NCBI GenBank assembly: GCA_030743445.1
Contig: JASLSL010000203.1
Location: 1-42,385 of the forward strand
DNA length: 42,385 bases
From: Alphaproteobacteria bacterium
GTDB taxonomy: Bacteria; Pseudomonadota; Alphaproteobacteria; UBA8366
Reading direction: 5' to 3'
In this document: one piece after another, positions 10,201 to 17,446 of the stretch
Layout: the number at the start of each line of letters is the position of its first letter
Position numbering within the stretch: the stretch's first letter is position 1
Translations under genes and position numbers: made by a program
The notes under the pieces: generated by a model
Database searches by the model: none
What the model was told of the DNA's origin: nothing
The model's input: only the letters and a program-made list of their open reading frames with translations

Positions 10201-11295
10201 CCGGACCGGCGGCTCCGCATCGGATACGTCTCGGGCGATTTCCGCCGGCATTCGGCGGCCTACGCCTTCGGACCGGCGCTCCTGAACCACGATCCAGCGA
10301 CCTTCGAGATCGTGTGCTATTCCACGTCGACGATCGAGGACGAGTTGACCGCCGACTTCAAGCGGGCGGCGGCGCTGTGGCGGCCGTGTTGGGGCATGGC
10401 CGACGACGCGCTGGCCGGGCAAATTCGCGCCGATGGGATCGACATCCTGGTCGACCTGTCGGGCCATTCGGCGGGCAACCGGCTGCTGGTATTCGCGCGC
10501 AAACCGGCCCCGGTGCAGGCGACCGGCTGGGGCCACGCCACCGGCACGGGCCTGACGGCGATCGACTACCGGTTCACCGACCGGGTGATGCTGCGCGAGG
10601 GCGAAGCGGAACTCTACGCCGAGCGGCCTTGTTATCTGCCGTGTTCGCTCGGCTACATGCCGCCCGCCGATGCGCCGGAGACGGCACCCCTGCCGGCCAA
10701 GGGCGGTAACCCGATCACATTCGGTTGCCTCAACCGGCTCGACAAGGTGACCGACGAGGCCCTGGCGCTGTGGTCGGGCATCCTCCTTGCGGTGCCGGAC
10801 TCGCGCCTGGTGCTGAAGGGAATGGCGCTCGACGACGGCGCCTATCGCGAGCGTCTCGGCGCGCGCCTCAAGGCCCACGGGATCGATCCGGCGCGGGTCG
10901 GCCTCGCCGGCAGCACGGCGCAGCGCGAACACCTCCAGGCCTATGGCGAGGTCGACCTGGCGCTCGACCCGATCCCGCTCGGCGGCGGGGTCAGCTCGCT
11001 GGAGTCGTTGTGGATGGGGGTCCCGGTCGTCACATTGCTGGGGATGGCGACGCCGGGGCGGGTCTCCGCCGCGATCCTGACCGCGATCGGCCTAGAGGAA
11101 CTGATCGCGGAATCGCCGGAGCAATACCGCGAGATGGCGATTGCTCTCGCCGGGGATCCGGCTCGCCTGGAGGATCTTCGTTCAGGCCTACGCGACCGCC
11201 TCGCCGCCTCGCCGCTCGGCGACGGGCGGCAATACGCGGCCGCTGTCGAGGACGCCTACCGCGAGATGTGGCGCGCCTGGTGCGAGACGCGCTGA
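7231..11295 (+). CDS. Tandem TPR / O-GlcNAc-transferase-like (SPINDLY/OGT, GT41) double protein
   Basis: A 1354-residue protein made of two complete TPR-plus-glycosyltransferase units. Unit 1 has a basic N-terminus (MNRRDRRRAARK), nine full TPRs and a partial one (about 35-345), then a GT41-like domain (about 385-745). A Lys/Arg-rich linker (about 750-772) leads to unit 2 with five TPRs plus a partial one and a second GT41-like domain (about 990-1350). The domains share long identical runs, for example LVDLSGHSAGNRLLVFARKP. The His matching human OGT His498 (His400, His1007) and the UDP-phosphate Lys in the NRLDK motif (Lys565, Lys1172) are kept in both. The Thr-Thr of the sugar-nucleotide loop (648-649) is Ser-Ser (1255-1256) in unit 2. 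It probably glycosylates Ser/Thr of cytoplasmic proteins; the target is unknown. It starts four bases after the dehydrogenase gene. Confidence 0.9.
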   Translation: MNRRDRRRAARKAAKQGKAPAAKPATPKADAMLAEAVAHHSAGRLADAVAIYDQLLGVDPDQPDALHLKGVAVFQAGEAEDGLGLIARAIELRPDVADYHANLGNMLWTQGRAAEAEGPLERAVELNPDHAEAHNNLGNTLEALGRDDAALERFARAVELKSDYGDAHGNYGISLHRAGRLNEAEAMLRRALELDPASAQAHNNLGNALRDLARFEEAESLLRRAVELKPDYANAHYNLGIALFDQRRLEDAEAALRRALALDPDSVGAHNNLAVVLSELGRYEEAEDSVRRAIDLDPEHGEAHNNLGVVLRGLGHFEAAEDAYRRALALDPGNADAHSNLIFVLDFGADYDLAEKQAERRHWAEQHEAPLATEIQPHSNDRNPDRRLRIGYVSADFRHHSAAASFGPVLFNHDPENFEVFCYSCSVREDHMTDRIRDAAAEWRACWSVPDAAVAEQIRADRIDVLVDLSGHSAGNRLLVFARKPAPVQVTAWGHATGTGLETMDHFMADPVFVPPEEESLYAEKIHHLPSGLAYMPPEECPAVGPLPAEANGFITFGSFNRLDKVSDETLGLWSEILAAVPNSRLMIKAQSLDNEAIRGQFGERLFEAGFEESRVDLMGGSSQVQHLDAHNRVDIALDPFPHGGGITTMESLWMGTPVVTLRGPTIAGRTTASALIVHGLDRFIAETTDSYRHIAAEAAGDIDELARLKASLRQTVATSPAGDAAQYTAAVEAAYREMWREWCAARPAPAVKPTKRRPKKKKRKRAKKPVDQALFDTARAHHHAGRLAEAELIYGNILADDPDNADAMQLKGVLALQGGKADEALALIECAIELEPGAAIFHGNLGFALIHLGRNEDAEAALRRAIDLDPKYARAHSNLSTLLCDSARFEEAEASIRRAIELEPDQAEAYNNLGVILRNRGEFDAALEAFRQAMTINPANARAHSNLIFVMDFIPDRDLAELQDERRDWNRRYAAPLAPTTEFHDNDPDPDRRLRIGYVSGDFRRHSAAYAFGPALLNHDPATFEIVCYSTSTIEDELTADFKRAAALWRPCWGMADDALAGQIRADGIDILVDLSGHSAGNRLLVFARKPAPVQATGWGHATGTGLTAIDYRFTDRVMLREGEAELYAERPCYLPCSLGYMPPADAPETAPLPAKGGNPITFGCLNRLDKVTDEALALWSGILLAVPDSRLVLKGMALDDGAYRERLGARLKAHGIDPARVGLAGSTAQREHLQAYGEVDLALDPIPLGGGVSSLESLWMGVPVVTLLGMATPGRVSAAILTAIGLEELIAESPEQYREMAIALAGDPARLEDLRSGLRDRLAASPLGDGRQYAAAVEDAYREMWRAWCETR

Positions 11296-11320
11296 GCGGG
11301 GCCGTCGCTATTATTTTTTT

Positions 11321-11441
11321 TCGTCATCCCCGCGAACGCGGGGATCCAGTCCGTTAAACCGGCGGACCAGCAGAGCACTTCGTGATTTTAACGGAATGGG
11401 TCCCGGATCGGCCCCGCTTCGCGGACCCGTCCGGGATGACG
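11321..11441. repeat. Composite palindromic intergenic repeat (CGTCATYCC-ended)
   Basis: The ends are inverted copies, CGTCATCCC at left and GGGATGACG at right. The left part holds a perfect CCCCGCG/CGCGGGG hairpin (11328-11343) and the right part a second palindromic segment around TCCCGGA...TCCGGGA. The same type of end and size recurs at 28856-28972 and, with an insertion, at 42008-42224. It lies between convergent genes. It resembles dispersed REP/MITE-like elements of proteobacterial genomes, and carries no coding capacity. Confidence 0.7.
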
Positions 11442-11472
11442 GTCAAAATTTTGTGCCTGGCACCTCTTCCCG

Positions 11473-12327
11473 CTAATGCGCCATCAGGACCGGCACCTCG
11501 GCGGCGTCGAGGATGTGGCTGGTGATGCCGCCGAAGATCATCTGTCTCAACCGACTGTGGGTGTAGGCGCCCTTGATCATCAGGTCACAACCGAGTTTCT
11601 GGGCCTCGCCGAGCGTCGCCTCACCGGGCGACCGGCCGTCCCCCGGTACCTCGATCGCCTCGGCGTCGATCCCGTTGCGGCCGAGATGGATCGTCACGTC
11701 CGCGGCACTCGGCCCCGGCACCATGCCGTTTTCGACCGACAGCACCGTGACCTTGTCGGCGCCTTGAATGAACGGCATGGCGAAGGTGATCGCGCGAGCG
11801 GTCTCGTCGCTGCCGTTCCAGGCGATGACGACGTTGGCCCCGATGCGGTTGGGCGCCTTCGGCGGCGCGATCAGGACCGGCCGGCCGGTCTCGAACAGCG
11901 CCGCCTCCAAAAGGCTCATCGTCGGGGTTGCCGACCCACGCACCGGGCGGCCGACGACGATTAGATCGAACAGCCGGCCGCGGCTTCCCACCAGGTCGCG
12001 CCCGGGGATTTCTTCCTCGACCCAACCGGCGGTCGGATGGTCCTGCGGCGCGGCACCACCGTCGAGCGGCACGCCTTTCTCCTTCATGAACGCCTCGAAC
12101 AGTTCGTGGGCGCGCTCGGCGCGTTCCCTCTCCTGCCGCTGGAAGGTCTCCACGAGATCGGGCGGCGTCACGCCGAGACCTTCGCCCGCGACCACGACCT
12201 CGGTCAGGCTGGGCTGCTCGTAGAGTCCCTCGATATAGCTGTTGAAGCGCTGTGCCACCTGCAGCGCGGTTTCGAGAATCGACGGTAGGACGTCGCTCTC
12301 CTCGAGCGGCACCAAAATAGTCCTCAT
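11473..12327 (-). CDS. Universal stress protein, two-domain UspA family
   Basis: A 284-residue cytoplasmic protein of two consecutive Usp folds. Domain 1 begins MRTILVPLEES and ends VGRPVRG...RPVLIAPP (to about 160). Domain 2 begins NVVIAWNGSDETARAI and contains the ATP-binding style G-x2-G-x9-G-(S/T) region as GAYTHSRLRQMIFGGITSHIL near the C-terminus. The first domain lacks a clear version of that loop, as is usual in tandem proteins. The ATG at 12325-12327 is chosen because the first beta strand starts there and GGAGGAG lies upstream. A GTG 24 bases earlier would place the ribosome site inside the gene. Usp proteins are commonly induced on growth arrest; no regulator is seen nearby. Confidence 0.9.
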   Translation of the reverse strand: MRTILVPLEESDVLPSILETALQVAQRFNSYIEGLYEQPSLTEVVVAGEGLGVTPPDLVETFQRQERERAERAHELFEAFMKEKGVPLDGGAAPQDHPTAGWVEEEIPGRDLVGSRGRLFDLIVVGRPVRGSATPTMSLLEAALFETGRPVLIAPPKAPNRIGANVVIAWNGSDETARAITFAMPFIQGADKVTVLSVENGMVPGPSAADVTIHLGRNGIDAEAIEVPGDGRSPGEATLGEAQKLGCDLMIKGAYTHSRLRQMIFGGITSHILDAAEVPVLMAH

Positions 12328-12435
12328 GTTTGCCCCCGGTATCTCCTCCACTTCACTCCCCGGATCATCCTACATCACTTGTGCGGGCGCGTTAAGGACG
12401 AGACGCACCGCATTCGGCATGCTTATCTAGCGAGT

Positions 12436-13389
12436 ATGGTGCCGGACTCTTCCCAACAACGTGCCGCGCAACTCGCCCGCGTATCGGCGCCGGGCAAGGG
12501 CATCGCCCTGATGCTGTCGGGCGGCCTGTTCCTGACCATGAACGACAGCATCGCGAAGTGGCTGACCGGGGACTATCCGGTCGGCGAGGTCCTGGCATTG
12601 CGCGGCATCTTCGTCTTCATCCCGATCGCGTTGTTGGCGTGGCGTAACGGCGGGCTGACCGCTTTGCGCATCAACTGGTGGCGCGGCCACGCGGCACGCG
12701 CCGGGTTCATGATGGCGTCGTCGTTCCTGTTCGTCACCGGCCTCACCAAGCTGCCGCTGGCCGACGCTATCGCCTTCGCCTTCACCGGGCCGCTGGTGCT
12801 GACGGCACTCGCGATGCCGCTGTTGGGCGAGCGCGTGGGATGGCGGCGCTGGCTCGCGGTCTTGGCCGGCTTCCTCGGGATATTGGTGATGTTGCGGCCG
12901 GGCACGGAGGCGATCCGGTGGGCCGCGCTGTTTCCGATCGGCGCCACCATCTGCGGCGCCCTGCGCGACATCCTGACCCGGCGGATGACGTTGCACGAAT
13001 CCTCGACCGCGATCCTGATGACCGGCACCAGCGGCGTGATCCTGGCCGGGCTCTGCACTTTGCCGTTCGGCTGGAAGCTGCCGACGCCGGGCGATTTCGG
13101 CATGATGGCGTTGAGCGGTTGCCTCGTCGGCGCCGCCCATTTCATGGTGATCGAGAGCTTCCGCAACGCCGAGGCGACGCTGGTGGCGCCGTTCAAGTAC
13201 TTCACCATGGTCTGGGCGGTGGTGCTCGGGTTCGTCATCTGGGGCGACCTTCCGAACGCCGCGACGCTGGCCGGGGTCAGCCTGGTGATCGGCAGCGGGG
13301 TTTACATTTTGCACCGCGAGACCCGGCGTCGACATCCAGTCTCTGGCGGCGAGGATAACGACGGGCGACACGAGGGGGGAAAACGGTGA
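12436..13389 (+). CDS. DMT superfamily transporter, EamA type
   Basis: A 317-residue inner-membrane protein with about ten hydrophobic helices arranged as two EamA repeats (about 15-145 and 160-295). Family features are DSIAKWL in the first helix, the PLADAIAFAFTGPLVLTALAMPLLGERVG block closing repeat 1, and EATLVAPFKYFTMVWAVVLGFVIWGDLP closing repeat 2. Such carriers export amino acids or other metabolites, or import S-adenosylmethionine in some relatives; the substrate cannot be read from sequence. ATG 12436 is preferred over a GTG at 12379 that adds a charged leader. The stop overlaps the next gene (GTGA, 13386-13389), which suggests co-expression with the dehalogenase. Confidence 0.88.
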   Translation: MVPDSSQQRAAQLARVSAPGKGIALMLSGGLFLTMNDSIAKWLTGDYPVGEVLALRGIFVFIPIALLAWRNGGLTALRINWWRGHAARAGFMMASSFLFVTGLTKLPLADAIAFAFTGPLVLTALAMPLLGERVGWRRWLAVLAGFLGILVMLRPGTEAIRWAALFPIGATICGALRDILTRRMTLHESSTAILMTGTSGVILAGLCTLPFGWKLPTPGDFGMMALSGCLVGAAHFMVIESFRNAEATLVAPFKYFTMVWAVVLGFVIWGDLPNAATLAGVSLVIGSGVYILHRETRRRHPVSGGEDNDGRHEGGKR

Positions 13390-14279
13390 GCGACGATCGT
13401 TTCGACCTGCCGCGCCTGGCGCCGGACCCGATCCCGGCGATCCATCCGGTGCCGGAATACGCGGTCGAAGGCCAGCGCGCCGAGTGGTACGCCGATATGA
13501 AGTCGGTCTTCCAGGTGCCGTGGATGGGTGTGGTCACCATGGCCTACGCCCACTACCCGACCTTCTTCGAGGTGTTGTGGCAAGGCACCCGCGAGCTCGC
13601 GCGAAGCCGGCCCTTCGTCGAGACGTTTCTCGGCCTCCGCGCCTTCGTCGAGGCGGAAATCGCTGCCCTCGACCCGCCACCGATAATCCGGCGCCTCGTG
13701 GATCACGGCTACGGCGCACGCGAGATCGACGGCATCCGCGAGGTCAACGAGGTGTTCTCGCACGGCAACTTTCCCTACACCGTGATGTCGACCATCGCGC
13801 GCCTCTTGGTCGAGGGCGGCGAGATGACCGCAAGCGGCGAGGCGCCGCCCTTCGAGGGCCGTCACGCGCCCGACGTCCGGGTCCCGTTCCTGCTGATGGA
13901 GGCGCACCACGCGGACGAACCGTCGCGGGCGGTCTACGAGGATGTCAAGGCGGTCCTGCGCCTCCCCTTCGTCAACACCGACTACCGCGCCTTCGCGCGC
14001 TGGCCGAGCTATTGGGCCATGGCCTGGGGCGATCTGCGCCAGGTCGCGGGCGGCGCGGCCCACGAGGCGATCTGCCAGGCCTATCACGACCGGGTGCTCG
14101 CCGCGGTGGCGAGCGAGTTGCCGAACGTCGGCGGGATCACCTCGGCGGCGGTGCGCGAGGCGGCGGCGGCCGACGCGCCCTTGGATGAGGTGGTCGAGAT
14201 GTGCCGGCTCTTCCAGTGGCTGTTGCCCGGCCTAGTGTGCAACGTGGCCTATCTCCGGGCGCAACTGCTGACGGATTGA
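13386..14279 (+). CDS. DehI-family 2-haloacid dehalogenase (halocarboxylic acid dehydrogenase DehI)
   Basis: A 297-residue all-helical protein with the internal pseudo-repeat of group I 2-haloacid dehalogenases: WYADMKSVFQVPWMGVVTMAYAHYPTFFEVLW (about 34-65) and VYEDVKAVLRLPFVNTDYRAFARWPSYWAMAW (about 183-214). The second copy carries Asn197 and Asp199 in the NTDYR motif, which I align by eye with the catalytic Asp of Pseudomonas DehI. Members hydrolyse both D- and L-2-haloalkanoates, but many homologues are untested, so the natural substrate is uncertain. It starts at GTG overlapping the transporter stop and is followed after 9 bases by the SulP gene. A transporter beside a dehalogenase is a plausible uptake/use pairing. 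Confidence 0.82.
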   Translation: MSDDRFDLPRLAPDPIPAIHPVPEYAVEGQRAEWYADMKSVFQVPWMGVVTMAYAHYPTFFEVLWQGTRELARSRPFVETFLGLRAFVEAEIAALDPPPIIRRLVDHGYGAREIDGIREVNEVFSHGNFPYTVMSTIARLLVEGGEMTASGEAPPFEGRHAPDVRVPFLLMEAHHADEPSRAVYEDVKAVLRLPFVNTDYRAFARWPSYWAMAWGDLRQVAGGAAHEAICQAYHDRVLAAVASELPNVGGITSAAVREAAAADAPLDEVVEMCRLFQWLLPGLVCNVAYLRAQLLTD

Positions 14280-14288
14280 GGAGCGAAC

Positions 14289-15947
14289 GTGGCGACGACC
14301 TTGATCCACGGCTTTCGCCTCGACAATCTGCGCGGCGACATCTTCGGCGGCCTGACCGCCGCGGTCGTCGCCCTGCCGCTGGCGCTCGCCTTCGGCGTCG
14401 CGTCGGGCGCCGGTCCGATCGCCGGCCTTTATGGCGCGATAGCGGTCGGCCTGTTCGCCGCGCTGTTCGGCGGCACGCCGGCCCAGGTATCCGGCCCGAC
14501 CGGGCCGATGACCGTGGTGATGGCGACGATCGTCCTGGAGTACGCGCACGATCCGGCCATGGCGTTCACCGTCGTCATGCTGGGCGGCGCTTTCCAGATT
14601 TTATTCGGCGTTTTCCGCGTCGGCCACTACGTCAACATGATGCCCTACCCGGTGATCTCGGGCTTCATGACCGGGATCGGCTGCATCATCATCATCCTGC
14701 AGGTCGGCCCGCTGCTCGGCCACGCCAATCCCGCCGGCGGCCCGCTGGCGGCGATGCTGGAGATCCCCGGCTTCATCGCGAACCTGCGGCCGGACGCCCT
14801 GGCGGTCGGCGTCGCGACGCTCGCCCTCGTCCTGTTCGTGCCTCGGGTGGTCGCCCGCCTGGTGCCGCCGGTGCTGATCGCGCTCGGGGTCGGGACCGCG
14901 CTGGCCCTCACGGTGTTCGGGGCCGCGCCGGTTCTCGGCCAAGTTCCGACCGGCCTGCCCGACCTGGTCCGCCCATCCTTCACCATCGAGGCTCTACCGG
15001 GAATGGTGACCTCGGCCCTGGTGCTGGCGACCCTCGGCTCCCTCGACAGCCTCCTGACCTCGCTGATCGCCGATAACGCGACCCGGACCCACCACGATTC
15101 CAACCGCGAGCTGATCGGCCAGGGCATCGGCAACATGGTCGCGGGGTTGATCGGCGGGCTGCCGGGCGCGGGCGCCACGATGCGCACCGTGGTCAATGTC
15201 CGCGCCGGCGGCCGCACCCCGATTTCGGGCGCGCTGCATGCGTTGGTTCTGCTCGCCCTGGTGCTCGGCCTGGCGCCGCTGGCCGCCAATATCCCGCTCG
15301 CCGCGCTCGCCGGCATTCTGGTCAAGGTCGGCATCGACATCATCGACTGGAGCTATCTGAAGCGCATCCGGCGGGCGCCGCGCGAGGGCGTGATCTTCAT
15401 GCTCGTGGTGTTGGCGCTCACCGTGTTCGTCAACCTGATCCTCGCGGTCGCGGCCGGCGTCGTGATGGCGAGCCTATTGCTGGTCAAGCGGATGACCGAC
15501 ATCCAGGTCGACAGCATGCTGGAGGTGACGCCGGACAATGCCGGGGAAGCGCGCCTGACCGCCGAAGAATCGAAAATCCTGGAGCAGACCGGGGGACGTT
15601 TGATGCTGTTCGTGCTTGGGGGGCCGATCAACTTCGGCGCCGCCAAGGCGATGCACCAGCGTTTGTCCACGACCGACCGGTTCGATGCGCTGGTGCTCGA
15701 CCTCTCCGACGTACCGCTGATGGATTCGAGCGCGTCGATCGCCTTGGAGGACGTCATCGTCCAGGTCCAGGACCGCGGCAAATCGGTTTTCGTCGTCGGC
15801 ATGAAGCCGACTGTCCGCCGCACCTTCCGCCGCATCGGCATCCTCGATATCCTGCCTCGTCGGCACCGCGCGATCGCGAGCCGGCTCGACGGGCTGCTCC
15901 GCGCCGCCGCGGCGATCGATCGGGAGACCGGTGAAGCGTCCGATTGA
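14289..15947 (+). CDS. SulP family inorganic anion transporter with STAS domain
   Basis: A 552-residue inner-membrane carrier. The membrane part (about 12-415) begins with DIFGGLTAAVVALPLALAFG and includes the SulP signature GPTGPMTVVMA (about 73-83) and many hydrophobic helices. A cytoplasmic STAS domain follows (about 435-540) with the DALVLDLSDVPLMDSSASIALED core. SulP proteins move sulfate, bicarbonate or other anions, often with sodium or protons; the overall look is of the BicA/SulP bacterial branch, but the anion is not determinable. The GTG start at 14289 is supported by GAGGAG seven bases upstream, just after the DehI stop. Confidence 0.93.
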   Translation: MATTLIHGFRLDNLRGDIFGGLTAAVVALPLALAFGVASGAGPIAGLYGAIAVGLFAALFGGTPAQVSGPTGPMTVVMATIVLEYAHDPAMAFTVVMLGGAFQILFGVFRVGHYVNMMPYPVISGFMTGIGCIIIILQVGPLLGHANPAGGPLAAMLEIPGFIANLRPDALAVGVATLALVLFVPRVVARLVPPVLIALGVGTALALTVFGAAPVLGQVPTGLPDLVRPSFTIEALPGMVTSALVLATLGSLDSLLTSLIADNATRTHHDSNRELIGQGIGNMVAGLIGGLPGAGATMRTVVNVRAGGRTPISGALHALVLLALVLGLAPLAANIPLAALAGILVKVGIDIIDWSYLKRIRRAPREGVIFMLVVLALTVFVNLILAVAAGVVMASLLLVKRMTDIQVDSMLEVTPDNAGEARLTAEESKILEQTGGRLMLFVLGGPINFGAAKAMHQRLSTTDRFDALVLDLSDVPLMDSSASIALEDVIVQVQDRGKSVFVVGMKPTVRRTFRRIGILDILPRRHRAIASRLDGLLRAAAAIDRETGEASD

Positions 15948-15970
15948 CCGGAAACCAGGAGGTTCGAAAG

Positions 15971-17431
15971 ATGGCCAAAGACAGCAACGTCGGTCCCGGA
16001 AAGCGCTTCGTGCTCGACTATATCGAGCGCAATGCGGGGGCCATCGCGCAATTGGGTGACGCGATCTTCTCGTTCGGCGAACCGGGCATGCAGGAGTTCG
16101 AGACCGCGGCGCTGATGACCGGGATCCTCGAGGATGGCGGGTTCGAGGTCGAGCGTGGCATTTCCGGCTTTCCGACCGGCTTCCTCGCGACCCATGGCTC
16201 GGGCGCGCCGGTGATCGCGATTCATTGCGAATACGACGGCAATCCGGGCAACTCCCAACAGTCCGGCGCCACCGAGCAGAGCGAGATCGTGCCCGGCGCC
16301 CCAGGCCACTGCGAGGGCCATAACGCCAACGCGGCGGTGATGGTCGGCGCCGCGCTCGCGCTCAAGGGGGCGATGGAGGAACACGGCATCGCCGGCACGC
16401 TGAAGATCTTCGGCGCACCGGCGGAGGAATTAGTCCTGGCCCGGCCCTATTACGTGCGCGACGGCCATTTCGACGACGTCGACGCGGCCTTCCACGCCCA
16501 TATCTGGGGCGAGTTCTCGACCGAGTACGGGGTGCTGCAGACTTCGGTGATTTCCGCCGAATTCATCTTCCACGGCGAGACCGCGCACGCGGCGATGTAC
16601 CCGTGGCGCGGGCGCGATGCGCTCGACGCAGTGATCCTGATGGACACCGGCATGGCCCAGTTCCGCGAGCACATGCAGCCCGGCACCAATTGCCAGCGGG
16701 TGATCACCGACGGCGGCGAGCAGCCCAACGTCATTCCGGCCCGGGCGGCGGTGTGGTGGTATTTCCGCGCGCCCGACGCGGCCGGTGCCCGCGAGCTGTT
16801 CGAGCACGCCGGGAAGATCGCCGAGGGTGCCGCCCTGATGACCAAGACCGAGATGGAAATCGAAATCAAGGCGGCGGTCTGGCCGGTCCGCGCCAACCAG
16901 ACCATGGCCGAGATCGTACAGCACAATATCGACCTCGTCGGCATGCCCGAATGGTCGGAGGAGGAGCACGAACTGGCCCGGGCGCTGCAAAAGGCCTGCG
17001 GCGGCGAGGAGGAAGGGTTGAAGCGCGAGGTCACGCCCCTCACCGGTCCGTCGGCGCAAATCCCGGCGGCCAACGATTGCGGCGACGTCTCGTGGAAGGT
17101 GCCGATGGCACGGCTTTGGTTCCCCGCCAACGTGCCCAACGTCGCGTTCCACCACTGGTCGGCGGGCTCGGCGCTGGCGACCTCGATCGCCCACAAGGGC
17201 GCCGTCGCGGGCGCCCAGGTTCTGGCCGCCGCGGTCGCCGACATGTTCGCCGACCCGAAGTTGGTCGAGCGGGCCAAGGAAACTTTTTCGCAAGAGATCG
17301 GCGACGTGGTCTACGAGCCGATGCTGCCGCCGGCCCAACGGCCGGACACCGGCATCAACCGCGAGCTGATGGCGACCTATCGCCCGTTGATGGAGAAGCA
17401 CTACGCGAAGGACAAGCCGACCTTCGCGTGA
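15971..17431 (+). CDS. M20 family amidohydrolase, AbgB-like
   Basis: A 486-residue metal-dependent amidohydrolase. After the helix IGDAIFSFGEPGMQEFETA-type opening come the conserved metal-site region CEYDG...GHCEGHNANAAVMVGAA (about 85-130), the EE dyad in FGAPAEEL (about 150), the dimerisation domain (about 185-310, with HGETAHAAMYPWRGRDALDAV), and C-terminal NDCGDVSW and SIAHKGAV segments typical of p-aminobenzoyl-glutamate hydrolase subunit B. The substrate is probably an N-acyl or peptide-like amide. The ATG at 15971 is preceded by AGGAGG at 15958-15963. An upstream start at 15944 overlaps the SulP stop and is less likely. Convergent with the GGDEF/EAL gene. Confidence 0.88.
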   Translation: MAKDSNVGPGKRFVLDYIERNAGAIAQLGDAIFSFGEPGMQEFETAALMTGILEDGGFEVERGISGFPTGFLATHGSGAPVIAIHCEYDGNPGNSQQSGATEQSEIVPGAPGHCEGHNANAAVMVGAALALKGAMEEHGIAGTLKIFGAPAEELVLARPYYVRDGHFDDVDAAFHAHIWGEFSTEYGVLQTSVISAEFIFHGETAHAAMYPWRGRDALDAVILMDTGMAQFREHMQPGTNCQRVITDGGEQPNVIPARAAVWWYFRAPDAAGARELFEHAGKIAEGAALMTKTEMEIEIKAAVWPVRANQTMAEIVQHNIDLVGMPEWSEEEHELARALQKACGGEEEGLKREVTPLTGPSAQIPAANDCGDVSWKVPMARLWFPANVPNVAFHHWSAGSALATSIAHKGAVAGAQVLAAAVADMFADPKLVERAKETFSQEIGDVVYEPMLPPAQRPDTGINRELMATYRPLMEKHYAKDKPTFA

Positions 17432-17446
17432 TCCCTGCCGGCGGCG

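Noticed and set aside
11321..11345. Intrinsic terminator after the OGT gene
   Set aside because: The T-run lies before, not after, the hairpin, and there is no T-run on the other strand either. The sequence is part of a dispersed repeat.
12328..12351. GTG start for the universal stress protein
   Set aside because: The first strand begins at MRTILVPL, and the GGAGGAG ribosome site would lie inside the coding region.
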